This document shows, one piece after another, positions 1-8,242 of a stretch of 64,000 nucleotides of DNA. Source of the stretch: Bacillota bacterium (lineage in GTDB: Bacteria > Bacillota > Clostridia > Lachnospirales > Lachnospiraceae); NCBI GenBank assembly GCA_023410575.1, contig JAEYPP010000016.1:186001-250000 (forward strand), given 5' to 3'. The position numbers were made by a program, and so were the translations under genes. How positions within the stretch are numbered: position 1 is the stretch's first letter; every line of letters starts with the position of its first letter. The notes under the pieces are model-generated. The model did not search any database, had not been told where the DNA came from, and worked only from the letters and a program-made list of their open reading frames with translations.

Positions 1-1248
1 ATTACGATAGCTCCTCAGAATATTGATCAAAATGGTAAGTTTGAGATTTCTTTACCAAACATAGATATAGGCACACAACTACGTGTTGTTAATATGGACT
101 ATGTCGGAAGAGTTGGTGTAAGCTCTTATGTTAAAGTAGGAGAAGGTGGACCATATGCACCTGAATTTCACAATATTATAGTCTCAGAGGATACGATATA
201 TGGTAATGTTCGCTCTCTTTCAAAGCAAAATGTGGTAATGGTTTTAGTTACAGTTGATGGGGTTAGTCATACAGTTATGTCAGACAAAGAAGGTAATTTT
301 AAAGTCACACTAGATTCACCAATCACACCGATTACTTCCATAAGTGCTTATGCAAAGGAGACAGATGGTTCCCAGATTCGAAAGAGTCGTATATCTTATG
401 CAAAGGCGGATGAGATTGTTTCACTAAATAAATCAGAAAAAATAAAATTTAGCAAGACATCATATAATTCTTCTACACTAACTGTTACTTATTTGCCGGA
501 TGAATCGATTGCAATTCTAATTCCATATGTAAGTGGAACAGAGGTTGTAAAAGCGACTACTAACTCAGATGGAGCGTATAAGGTAAAATTAAAAGGCGAG
601 ATGGTAGAAGGTACACTTGTGAAGGTTACATCACGTAATAGCTTAGGAAAGTTAGTAGATTCCTCGTATTCCTTGGTTACTTATCGTCAACCTACAAAAC
701 CAGAGTTAATTTCAGACTTGAACAATTCAGTAAAGTTTATTAAGGTTGTAACGAAGGAAAATTGCAAGTTGTTTGTTGATATAGATGGTACTCCATATTA
801 TGTATCAGAGCGAGGAACATACAATAAAGCGAATAATGGTTATGTGCACATCGTTGAGTTTGATCGGTTACCATCTGGTACAAAAATTTCAATGTACGCT
901 CAAAATGTAACAACCAATAGCAAGAGATTATCTAAAGTAGTTAAAAAGAAAGCACCTGATGCTCCTACTTCTTTAGCAGCTAAATCAGTTAAGAATGGTG
1001 CAATTCAGATTACTGGTAAAGTGGAATTATTCCTGATCAACTCAGAAAAGGAACCTACATTAAAGCTCACTAAGACGGCGGTTTACGCAAGAGTGAACGG
1101 TACCAATTATTCCGGAATTGTCAAAGAGGATGGAACTTTTGTAATTCAGATACCAGCAATCACAGAAGATACTGACGTATCTATCTTCGCATACAATCGA
1201 TATGGATACGGTCCAGAAACTTCATTCAAGGTTCTATCCAAATCATAA
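1..1248 (+). CDS. Secreted Ig-like repeat protein, C-terminal part (5' truncated by window edge)
   Basis: The reading frame is open from base 1, so the gene begins before the window and only its last 415 codons are visible; an internal ATG at 94 is not a convincing start. The visible part is a string of roughly 85-95 residue beta-rich modules. Each has a 'DKEGNF' or 'NSDGAYKVKL' or 'KEDGTFVIQIP' type turn followed by 'AYAKETDGS'-like ends, which is the pattern of bacterial Ig-like (Big) domains found in secreted clostridial surface proteins. There is no catalytic motif, no LPXTG and no C-terminal membrane segment, so attachment to the cell would depend on the missing N-terminal part. It is convergent with another Ig-like protein gene and is followed by a long palindrome that looks like its terminator. 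Family assignment is by domain style only; the function is not known. Confidence 0.75.
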   Translation: MTIAPQNIDQNGKFEISLPNIDIGTQLRVVNMDYVGRVGVSSYVKVGEGGPYAPEFHNIIVSEDTIYGNVRSLSKQNVVMVLVTVDGVSHTVMSDKEGNFKVTLDSPITPITSISAYAKETDGSQIRKSRISYAKADEIVSLNKSEKIKFSKTSYNSSTLTVTYLPDESIAILIPYVSGTEVVKATTNSDGAYKVKLKGEMVEGTLVKVTSRNSLGKLVDSSYSLVTYRQPTKPELISDLNNSVKFIKVVTKENCKLFVDIDGTPYYVSERGTYNKANNGYVHIVEFDRLPSGTKISMYAQNVTTNSKRLSKVVKKKAPDAPTSLAAKSVKNGAIQITGKVELFLINSEKEPTLKLTKTAVYARVNGTNYSGIVKEDGTFVIQIPAITEDTDVSIFAYNRYGYGPETSFKVLSKS

Positions 1249-1287
1249 TAAAGGGAGTATCGAGTGTTAGTGATTTTAGTATAATAT

Positions 1288-1396
1288 AAAAGAACGAGCC
1301 TGATGGTATATATTCTAGGTGGGGCTATGTGCACAAGTACACAAAGAGCATGTGGACTAGTAAGACACTTAGAAAATATACTATCAGGCTCGTTTT
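1288..1396. repeat. Long intergenic palindrome, family copy 1 (terminator-like)
   Basis: The left arm (1288-1308) and right arm (1378-1396) are near-perfect reverse complements, and the right arm ends in a T run. The loop carries the core shared with copies near 21.9, 57.1 and 60.5 kb (CACAAAG, then GCATGTGGACT, then GTAAG). It lies 40 bp after the stop of the first gene and probably terminates it. An ORF can be drawn through it but is a by-product of the palindrome. Confidence 0.8.
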
Positions 1397-1478
1397 GCAC
1401 TCATTTTTCCTTCTGCGTAACACTTACAACCTCGATTCTCGTTTCTAACAGATCAACTAACTTTCTTGGCATAAAATT

Positions 1479-1519
1479 AACCCCTTTCATTAGACTTGTT
1501 ATGTCTAATGAAAGGGGTT
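1479..1519 (-). terminator. Intrinsic terminator of the Ig-like gene at 1556-2353
   Basis: A perfect 17-bp inverted repeat (1479-1495 with 1503-1519, stem beginning AACCCCTTTCATTAG) has a 7-nt loop. Read on the minus strand it is followed by a T-rich run (TTAATTTTAT). It sits 37 bp past the stop codon of the minus-strand gene. Confidence 0.85.
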
Positions 1520-1555
1520 CACTTCACAAAGGATGCTTAAGTACTTTGTTCTATT

Positions 1556-2353
1556 TTATTTTGTTGAACTAGCTTCATCTTTTAATTTATTGGTAGAATT
1601 ATTAGTCTCACTGTCTGTTGAGATCTTTGCTGTACTACCATTAGTAATTTCAAGTAAAACATCATCGATATCTGTTATTGTTGACAAATCAGAGTATCCA
1701 GCCTCTTTTAAAATATCATAAGTTGTCTCATCAATAACGGACACTTTACATTTGCTATAACAACCATTATCAATTAATCCATAAACATATGTGCTACCAA
1801 CAGCTTTGGCTGTGATACGTCCACCAGTACTAATTGATACTGTGTCGGAATCTAAACTAGTAAAACGTGCAACTTCTACTGTATTATATGGAGCTACTAA
1901 AACTTTTAATGTTGTTTTTTGGCCAACTACAAGAATGATATTGCTTTGTGTTAGACGTATGGAAAATGCAGGAACACCAACCGTAATCTCACATTGAAGC
2001 GTAGTAATTGTCTTGAAATCCTCTTTAATTGTTACATAAATTGTTGCAGTACCAATATCAAGTCCTTTGACAGTACCTGTATCACTAACAGATACAATGG
2101 TAGAATCACTAGATTTATATGATATTGTTTGTATCTCTGTTGTATTATAAACCTTGAGATTATAAGATTTCCCCTTTACAAGTTCCTTGCTTTTAACATT
2201 TAACTTTATCTCAGGCAAAATAACTGGTTCTTCTGGTGATGTAATATCTTTTGCTTGTGCAACTATTAAATTATCTGTAGCGGGCAGGAACAATACAAAG
2301 AAAACCATAAGACCAAGGATTATTAATATCCTCTTCAATCTGGAATAACTCAT
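1556..2353 (-). CDS. Secreted protein with bacterial Ig-like (BIG2) domains
   Basis: 265 residues. The N-terminus has basic residues followed by a hydrophobic stretch (about residues 8-25) and an AQA-type cleavage region, so it is exported or membrane anchored. Two BIG2-like modules follow: residues about 55-125 contain 'YKSSDSTIVSVSDTGTVKGLDIGTATI', split here as a Ser/Asp-rich strand then the typical 'GTVKGLDIGTATIYV', and about 130-205 repeat the pattern with 'FTSLDSDTVSISTGGRI' and 'AKAVGST'. The tail is Ser/Thr/Asn rich. Start chosen at 2353 because an in-frame ATG 15 bp upstream is itself part of the ribosome-binding site (ATGGAGG). It is convergent with another Ig-like gene. BIG2 domains occur in adhesins and cell-surface enzymes; no binding partner can be inferred. 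Confidence 0.8.
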   Translation of the reverse strand: MSYSRLKRILIILGLMVFFVLFLPATDNLIVAQAKDITSPEEPVILPEIKLNVKSKELVKGKSYNLKVYNTTEIQTISYKSSDSTIVSVSDTGTVKGLDIGTATIYVTIKEDFKTITTLQCEITVGVPAFSIRLTQSNIILVVGQKTTLKVLVAPYNTVEVARFTSLDSDTVSISTGGRITAKAVGSTYVYGLIDNGCYSKCKVSVIDETTYDILKEAGYSDLSTITDIDDVLLEITNGSTAKISTDSETNNSTNKLKDEASSTK

Positions 2354-2485
2354 AGTTATGTCCTCCATCTATTCTTTGTTTATTCAATGCCATTATATAA
2401 CATGTTTTTGTCAGAAAAGTGGCAGATGCAAAAAAAATATTAATTATTTAGTAAGAAAAAAATTATTTTTTATTTGTTAAACTAC

Positions 2486-2514
2486 TTGTTTTTACTAGAT
2501 GTTTTCAATATAAT
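2486..2514 (+). promoter_or_regulatory. Candidate SigA promoter of the two-component operon
   Basis: TTGTTT (2486-2491), 17-bp spacer, TATAAT (2509-2514), about 82 bp before the response regulator start. A second candidate pair (TTGAGA/TATAAT, 18-bp spacer, -10 at 2572-2577) lies so close to the ribosome-binding site that its leader would be about 12 nt. Confidence 0.5.
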
Positions 2515-2595
2515 TATAGGTATAGTTGGAGAATTGTGTAATAATATTGAGAATAAAGTGATTAGTGATATATAATTTAAATGGAGGTAGTATCA

Positions 2596-3297
2596 ATGCA
2601 ATATATATTAATCGCCGATGATAATCCTGACATCACCGATGTATTAGCTGCCTACGCTAGAAAAGAAGAATTAGAACCGATTATTGCTTCTGATGGAGAA
2701 GAAGCGTTCCAGATGTTTCGACAATATAATCCATCCGTAGTATTATTAGATGTTATGATGCCAAAAGAAGATGGTTACGAGGTTTGTCGTAAGATACGGA
2801 CAAAATCCGATGTACCTGTCATTTTAATTACCGCACGTGGTGAAGACTTTGAAAAAATAATGGGGCTTGATATTGGTGCAGATGATTATATTGTAAAACC
2901 ATTTAGTCCAAGTGAAGTTATGGCTCGGGTTCGTGCAGTACTACGAAGAATGACAAAAAAGGACAAAGACAAGGATAAAGAATCGTCTGCCAATATGCTC
3001 AAGGTAGAAGATTTAGAAATTAATTTGGATGAGTATACATTACATATTAATGGCACTAAGATATCCTTGACAAAGAAAGAAATTGAGACAATGTGGACGC
3101 TTGCAGGTAATCCAAACAAAGTATTTACCAGAGATAATCTGTTAGATAGTTTATGGGGATTTGATTATTTTGGAGACAGTCGAACAGTCGATTCACATAT
3201 TAAACGTCTGCGCGCAAAACTTGATAATGTAAATCATCCTAAGTGGTCGATAAAGACAATATGGGGTGTTGGATATAAGTTCGAACTTAACGAGTGA
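2596..3297 (+). CDS. OmpR/PhoB-family DNA-binding response regulator
   Basis: 233 residues. The receiver domain (about 1-115) has the acidic pocket ADD near residue 8, the phospho-acceptor Asp52 in 'VVLLDVMMP', the switch Thr in 'VILITA' and Lys in 'YIVKPF'. The winged-helix effector domain (about 130-230) has the OmpR pattern 'LTKKEIETMWTLAGNP' and ends 'IKTIWGVGYKFE'. The domains are joined by a Lys/Asp-rich linker. The start at 2596 is preferred over the ATG at 2581 because that ATG lies in the ribosome-binding site. The sensor kinase gene follows after 13 bp, so the pair is co-transcribed. The target genes are unknown; the family usually binds direct repeats as a dimer. Confidence 0.9.
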   Translation: MQYILIADDNPDITDVLAAYARKEELEPIIASDGEEAFQMFRQYNPSVVLLDVMMPKEDGYEVCRKIRTKSDVPVILITARGEDFEKIMGLDIGADDYIVKPFSPSEVMARVRAVLRRMTKKDKDKDKESSANMLKVEDLEINLDEYTLHINGTKISLTKKEIETMWTLAGNPNKVFTRDNLLDSLWGFDYFGDSRTVDSHIKRLRAKLDNVNHPKWSIKTIWGVGYKFELNE

Positions 3298-3310
3298 AAG
3301 GATAAATGTC

Positions 3311-4789
3311 ATGGTTGATAACAGGAAGGTAAGGCCGTGGAATCGTTTGTTCTTTAAGGTTTACGTTAACTATGCGATTATGGTTGTTTTATTCGCTTTG
3401 ATTCTTGGAATAATTTTTAATAATTTAAGTGAAAAGAGTATAGTAAATAGTTTTCGTAATCGTTTAATGAAACAGGGGGAAACTGTTGCAAAGGAATTTA
3501 CTGATTTTATTGTAAATAAAGAGTATAGCAGTAGCTTGAAGTATTTGAATGACTTAAAAGATATGGGTCTGGATGAAACTTGGGCCGTAGCTAATCCAGA
3601 TGCGAAGGAGCCGATGGATGATAGAATGGTAACCATGGAAATTAATTATTTGCTATCGAGTAAAGAATACAGTAAAGTCATTAAGGGAGCTTTTCGTGGT
3701 GAGAAGACAACTGCAACAAGCTATAGTGATGTTCATGGTTATGACATTATTACTGTTGGTGTTCCAGTTTTAGGTAGTACTGGTGAAGTTTGTGGAGCTA
3801 TATTGATCATAGCAGAGTTGGATAGTCTCACAGAATCAATTGATAGTACAAGAACAATGATATTACTTAGTGCACTTATTGCTCTATTTGTATCTTTTGT
3901 TTTGGCGATTTTATTCGCTAATCAGTTATCGAGACCTATTTTAAAGATGCGCCATACAGCATTAGAATTAGCAAGTCAAAAATATGAGACGAAGACTGGA
4001 ATAAATCGAAAAGATGAGATTGGAGATTTAGCAAAAACTATCGATTTCTTGACGGATCGATTATTGGAAAATGAAAGAGTACGTAATAATCTGGAGCAGA
4101 TGCGACTAGATTTTTTTGCAAATGTTTCCCATGAACTTCGTACACCAATTACAGTAGTTCGAGCTTATACTGAGAGTTTGGTTGATGGAGTTGTTACAAG
4201 TGATGAGAATAGACAGCAGTACTATGAAAAGATGCTCCTTGAATGTAAGAGTATGGAACGTTTAGTTGGTGACTTATTAATATTATCAAAGATGCAAAAT
4301 CCAGACTTTGTTGTTGAAAAGGAACCAGTCAATTTAGTTCAGATTATTGAAGATGTAGTACGTGTTGTTAGACAATTAGGCGATGAAAAGAAGATTAAAA
4401 TAAATCTTACCTATGATGATGAAGTTTGCCTAATGTATGGTGACTATGATCGTATGAGACAAATGTTTTTGGTAATATGTGACAATGCGATTAAGTTTTC
4501 ACATGAAAAATCTTCTATCTATATTTCAATTAAAAAAGGGGAAAGATTAATAGTATCAATTAGAGATGAAGGTATTGGTATAGCTAAAGAAGAGCTAGAT
4601 AATATCTTTGAAAAATTTTATAAATCGAAATTGCGTCAAAATGCAAAAGGCTCTGGTCTTGGACTAGCAATAGCAAAACAAATTGCATTAAAGCATAATG
4701 GTACAATTGAAGTCAAAAGCGAGGTTGGTACTGGAACAGAATTTATTTTTTCGTTTAAGAGTGTAACTGTGGAAGAATTGGGACAATAG
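3311..4789 (+). CDS. Membrane sensor histidine kinase (HAMP/HisKA/HATPase)
   Basis: 492 residues. Transmembrane helix 1 is at about 14-34 and helix 2 at about 181-204; between them is an extracytoplasmic sensor region of about 145 residues. A HAMP domain follows, then the HisKA dimerisation helix with phospho-acceptor His274 in 'NVSHELRTP'. The HATPase domain has the N box 'CDNAIKFS', G1 'DEGIGI' and G2 'GSGLGLAI'. The start at 3311 is chosen because an AAAGGA site precedes it at good spacing; the longer frame from 3266 would overlap the regulator gene by 32 bp. It is the cognate kinase of the regulator immediately upstream. The signal is unknown. Confidence 0.88.
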   Translation: MVDNRKVRPWNRLFFKVYVNYAIMVVLFALILGIIFNNLSEKSIVNSFRNRLMKQGETVAKEFTDFIVNKEYSSSLKYLNDLKDMGLDETWAVANPDAKEPMDDRMVTMEINYLLSSKEYSKVIKGAFRGEKTTATSYSDVHGYDIITVGVPVLGSTGEVCGAILIIAELDSLTESIDSTRTMILLSALIALFVSFVLAILFANQLSRPILKMRHTALELASQKYETKTGINRKDEIGDLAKTIDFLTDRLLENERVRNNLEQMRLDFFANVSHELRTPITVVRAYTESLVDGVVTSDENRQQYYEKMLLECKSMERLVGDLLILSKMQNPDFVVEKEPVNLVQIIEDVVRVVRQLGDEKKIKINLTYDDEVCLMYGDYDRMRQMFLVICDNAIKFSHEKSSIYISIKKGERLIVSIRDEGIGIAKEELDNIFEKFYKSKLRQNAKGSGLGLAIAKQIALKHNGTIEVKSEVGTGTEFIFSFKSVTVEELGQ

Positions 4790-4851
4790 ACTTATTTAGA
4801 CAATAAATTCAATATATATAAGATCAACATATATATTCCTTGCAAAAATAC

Positions 4852-4880
4852 TTGAAATTGTCTGACAAATATATTATAAT
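4852..4880 (+). promoter_or_regulatory. Promoter of the non-coding RNA
   Basis: TTGAAA (4852-4857), exactly 17 bp, TATAAT (4875-4880). The predicted transcription start is near 4887. There is no start codon with a ribosome-binding site downstream before the terminator, which fits a non-coding transcript. Confidence 0.75.
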
Positions 4881-4886
4881 ATTCTT

Positions 4887-5106
4887 AACAGAACAACCTG
4901 GAATGTTCGATAACTCTTGTTATTTTGAACCTACAATACTTTAAAAGGGATTCCTACATTATTAAGCGGATGTCAAGCCTCCAATTTGCAGTGGAAGACA
5001 GAAACTTATTTGCGGTTACCCACCTAGCCTGGCTAGGAGTCAAAATACAAGAACCGGCATTTTGGGGTATAACATGAGATAAAAGACAGCATTAGCTGTC
5101 TTTTTT
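4887..5106 (+). ncRNA. ssrS: Structured non-coding RNA, probably 6S RNA
   Basis: This stretch has its own consensus promoter and an intrinsic terminator but no plausible reading frame. Bases 4916-4928 and 5040-5051 form a long closing stem (11-12 pairs with one bulged T). Inside it are an internal bubble, an apical hairpin around 4971-5000 and a small hairpin made by CCTAGCC/GGCTAGG (5023-5037) on the 3' side. A long rod with a central bubble and a small hairpin on its 3' strand is the architecture of Firmicute 6S RNA, which binds the SigA RNA polymerase holoenzyme by mimicking an open promoter. That the locus is a non-coding RNA is well supported. The 6S identity rests on remembered architecture rather than a covariance model, so it is less certain. 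RNase P, SRP RNA and tmRNA signatures are absent. Confidence 0.65.
5081..5106. terminator. Bidirectional terminator shared by the ncRNA and the radical SAM gene
   Basis: AAAAGACAGC, loop ATTA, GCTGTCTTTTTT. It has a T run on both strands. The stop codon of the minus-strand gene (5092-5094) lies in the loop, so the hairpin serves both converging transcripts. Confidence 0.85.
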
Positions 5107-6003
5107 AATGCCTTCATACGTAAAACTTGGGATAAAACTTTCTAATGCGGTCTCTCCTTCTTGAATGAATGCATTGCTGTATCCTAAGTCCAATGCGTAA
5201 TCGACTAATTTGTCATATTCTCGTTTGGTAAGTTTACGATTGATTTCCGGATATTTTTCTACTACTTGTCGAGGTGTATACTGATTCATAATGCTTACAT
5301 ATATTTGGTCTTCATATGTTTCCCATAAATATTTTAGTACTTTCTTTGAATCATGTAAAGCATTCGGCAGTGCGAGATGACGTACAATCATTCCTTTCAT
5401 CATCTGTCCCCTTTTAAATTGTGGTGGACCTACTTGTCGATACATCTCCCTAATTGCCTTGGATGCACAATCAAAATAATCAGGAGCTTTACTGTACCTA
5501 GTACTCAGCTCACTACTGTAATATTTTAAGTCAGGTAAATAAATATCGATTAGTCCTTCCAGACTTTGAATGGTTTCGACCGTATCATAAGATCCTGTAT
5601 TATATACAATAGGTAAAGTTAAGCCCTCATTTTTTGCTGTACGTAGAGCATCAATGATTTGAGGTACGTAGTGAGTTGGAGTTACAAGATTAATGTTTAG
5701 GGCTCCTTTTGCTTGCAATTCAAGAAAAATCTCTGTGAGGCGTTGTTGGCTAATCTTCATACCTGTCCTTGCTATTGCTATATCATGATTTTGGCAGAAT
5801 ACGCATTGAAGAGAACAACCACTAAAAAATACAGTCCCTGATCCTGTTTCACCACTAATGCATGGTTCTTCCCAAAAATGAAGAGCAGCTCTGGCTGCAT
5901 AGACAGAAGCATCCATACCACAGAACCCTAATTCCCCTTGATTGCGGTTAACTTTACAGTGTCTACAGCATAGATCACATTGCTCATATTGTGTATTACT
6001 CAT
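5092..6003 (-). CDS. Radical SAM protein, PflA/PflX-related (COG1313-like)
   Basis: 303 residues. The radical SAM cluster motif CX3CX2C is visible as 'GCSLQCVFCQN' (about residues 62-72). It is preceded by an N-terminal Cys-rich stretch with CX2CX2C-type spacing (about residues 9-28) that could hold a second metal site. The remainder fits a radical SAM barrel, with 'VTPTHYVPQI' and 'YLPDLKYY'. It resembles the uncharacterised PflX-type relatives of pyruvate formate-lyase activating enzyme. No glycyl-radical enzyme gene lies next to it, so the substrate is unknown. A strong ribosome-binding site (AAGGAGA) sits 6 bp before the ATG. Transcribed alone, convergent with the ncRNA. Confidence 0.85.
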   Translation of the reverse strand: MSNTQYEQCDLCCRHCKVNRNQGELGFCGMDASVYAARAALHFWEEPCISGETGSGTVFFSGCSLQCVFCQNHDIAIARTGMKISQQRLTEIFLELQAKGALNINLVTPTHYVPQIIDALRTAKNEGLTLPIVYNTGSYDTVETIQSLEGLIDIYLPDLKYYSSELSTRYSKAPDYFDCASKAIREMYRQVGPPQFKRGQMMKGMIVRHLALPNALHDSKKVLKYLWETYEDQIYVSIMNQYTPRQVVEKYPEINRKLTKREYDKLVDYALDLGYSNAFIQEGETALESFIPSFTYEGIKKDS

Positions 6004-6120
6004 AAAGTCTCCTTATAAACTGTAATAAAAGTATTATAGCAGTGCACTTAAGTAATGGCAATGAAAGATCAATCAAAACAAAGTGAATCAAAAAAGGTGG
6101 GTGTTAAATATCAATAGTTG

Positions 6121-6129
6121 TGATATAAT
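6121..6129 (+). promoter_or_regulatory. Extended -10 promoter element of nadE
   Basis: TGATATAAT is a perfect extended -10 (TGnTATAAT) 53 bp before the nadE start. No good -35 is present at 17 bp, which is typical of extended -10 promoters. Confidence 0.5.
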
Positions 6130-6181
6130 AAGGCAGTGTTAATAGATTTCTTGACAACTATATTCGAAAGGTTTGAAATTA

Positions 6182-8101
6182 ATGAGAGATGGATTTTTAA
6201 AAGTTGCAGCAGCAACAACTCACATTAAAGTAGCTGATTGTGAGTACAATACCAATCAAATCATCGATACTATAAAAAAAGCATATCAAAAAAAGGTGAA
6301 ACTATTAGTATTCCCTGAGCTTTGTATTACTGGATATACTTGCAACGATTTATTTTTACAGGATGCACTGGAGATTGCAGCAATCAATTCTTTGGAAAGA
6401 ATAGTGCATGCTTCTAGTGGACTTGATATGGTTATTTTAGTTGGCTTACCGATGATGAAAGATTCTAAGCTATATAATGTTGGTGCTGTAATGTGTAATG
6501 GAAAGTTGCTAGGAATAGTTCCTAAACAACACTTACCAAATTACTCTGAGTTTTATGAAGCACGTCATTTCCAAAAAGGGAATCCAAATCCAGAGGAAAT
6601 TACAATGTTTGGGCAAAAAGTAATGTTTGGTGCCAATTTATTATTTGTCAATGAGCAGCTGAGAGATTTCATATTAGGAGTTGAAATCTGTGAGGATTTA
6701 TGGGTACCTCAGCCACCAAGTGGTGGACTTAGTATGGCTGGAGCGACAGTAATTGCAAATCTTTCTGCTGGTGATGAGAATACTGGCAAAGATGCTTATC
6801 GGAAAGATTTAGTAAAAAATCAATCAGGACGATTAATCTGTGGTTATTTATATGCGAGCGCGGGTGATGGTGAATCGACAACAGATTTGGTTTTCTCAGG
6901 ACATAATTTAATAGCAGAGAATGGTACCATAGTTGCTGAATCAAAACGGTTTATAAATGAGATGATAGTTACAGAACTAGATTTATCAAAACTAGTAAGT
7001 GAGCGAAGACGTATGTCGACCTTTATTATCAATTCAGATAATTATGTAAGAATACCGTTTTGCTTTGAGAAAGTTGACGAAAAGGTAAAATTAACTCGTC
7101 ACATAGCAAAGGCTCCATTTGTTCCAGGCAATCATATGGAACGAAAAAAACGTTGCAATGAAATTATCATGATTCAGGCAATGGGGCTGAAAAAGAGATT
7201 AGAACATATCAGATGTAAAAATGTAGTGATAGGAATCTCAGGTGGATTAGATTCAACATTAGCACTTCTTGTAACTATAAAGGCATTTGATATATTAAAG
7301 CTTAATCATGAAGATATCATTGCAGTTACAATGCCATGTTTTGGGACAACAGATCGCACTTATCAAAATGCAGTCACTTTAGTAAAAGAATTAAATACAA
7401 CGTTACTAGAAATACCAATTAATGAATCGGTCTTATTGCATATGAGCGATATTGGACATGATGTTAATGTACATGATGTTACTTATGAAAATTCACAGGC
7501 GAGAGAGCGAACACAAGTATTAATGGATATCGCAAATGGATGTAACGGTATTGTAATTGGAACTGGAGATATGTCAGAATTGGCGCTTGGGTGGGCTACT
7601 TATAATGGAGACCACATGTCAATGTATGGGGTTAATTCTTCTGTTCCAAAGACGTTAGTTCGTTACCTGGTTACGTATTTTGCAGAGGAAGCAAAATCAA
7701 AAGAGTTAAAAGATGTATTACTCGATATATTAGATACTCCAGTGAGTCCTGAATTATTACCACCAAAGCAAGGTGAGATTAGTCAAAAGACAGAAGATAT
7801 TGTAGGTCCTTATGAATTACATGATTTCTTTCTTTATTACATGATGAGATATGGATATCTGCCATCTAAAATATTCCGATTAGCTGTATATGCTTTCTCT
7901 AATGATTATTCAAAGGATACTATTTTAAAGTGGGAGACAATATTTTATCGTAGGTTTTTCTCACAGCAATTTAAACGTTCCTGTCTTCCAGATGGACCAA
8001 AAGTTGGTTCTGTAGCATTATCTCCACGTGGAGACCTTCGTATGCCAAGTGATGCTAGCTGGAGTATATGGAAGAAAGATCTGGAGACAATTAAAATCTA
8101 A
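6182..8101 (+). CDS. nadE: Glutamine-dependent NAD+ synthetase
   Basis: 639 residues, the usual length of the two-domain enzyme. The N-terminal nitrilase-type glutaminase domain (about 1-280) shows its triad as Glu in 'VFPELCITGYT', Lys in 'GIVPKQHLPNYSEFYE' and Cys in 'GVEICEDLW'. The C-terminal synthetase domain (about 330-620) has the ATP-PPase loop 'GISGGLDSTLAL'. The protein releases ammonia from glutamine and channels it to adenylated nicotinic acid adenine dinucleotide to make NAD+. The reading frame also offers a TTG at 6173, but that lies 1 bp from the AAAGG ribosome-binding site; the ATG at 6182 is at proper spacing. It appears monocistronic, followed by a long hairpin. Confidence 0.95.
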   Translation: MRDGFLKVAAATTHIKVADCEYNTNQIIDTIKKAYQKKVKLLVFPELCITGYTCNDLFLQDALEIAAINSLERIVHASSGLDMVILVGLPMMKDSKLYNVGAVMCNGKLLGIVPKQHLPNYSEFYEARHFQKGNPNPEEITMFGQKVMFGANLLFVNEQLRDFILGVEICEDLWVPQPPSGGLSMAGATVIANLSAGDENTGKDAYRKDLVKNQSGRLICGYLYASAGDGESTTDLVFSGHNLIAENGTIVAESKRFINEMIVTELDLSKLVSERRRMSTFIINSDNYVRIPFCFEKVDEKVKLTRHIAKAPFVPGNHMERKKRCNEIIMIQAMGLKKRLEHIRCKNVVIGISGGLDSTLALLVTIKAFDILKLNHEDIIAVTMPCFGTTDRTYQNAVTLVKELNTTLLEIPINESVLLHMSDIGHDVNVHDVTYENSQARERTQVLMDIANGCNGIVIGTGDMSELALGWATYNGDHMSMYGVNSSVPKTLVRYLVTYFAEEAKSKELKDVLLDILDTPVSPELLPPKQGEISQKTEDIVGPYELHDFFLYYMMRYGYLPSKIFRLAVYAFSNDYSKDTILKWETIFYRRFFSQQFKRSCLPDGPKVGSVALSPRGDLRMPSDASWSIWKKDLETIKI

Positions 8102-8107
8102 GACGGC

Positions 8108-8195
8108 AAAATAGGGCTGTTGGAGAATATAATCTGATAAAGGTTTTATAGGCTAACCTTCCATTCTAGATTTTGTTCTACAACAGCCCTATTTT
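8108..8195. terminator. Long-loop palindrome between convergent nadE and the FMN-bind-like gene
   Basis: A perfect 15-bp inverted repeat (8108-8122 with 8181-8195, AAAATAGGGCTGTTG) encloses a 58-nt loop that contains a smaller AAGGTT/AACCTT hairpin. T runs on both strands suit bidirectional termination. The arm motif GGGCTGTTG resembles the outer arm GGGCTGTCG of the repeat family at 33.6 and 57 kb, but the core is absent. Confidence 0.7.
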
Positions 8196-8242
8196 ACGAA
8201 AATGAGATAGGTATGATAATAGAGGAATATACTTTGTATGTA

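Noticed and set aside
1303..1572. Open reading frame through the palindrome region
   Set aside because: It runs through a repeat and a terminator, has no ribosome-binding site and no family resemblance.
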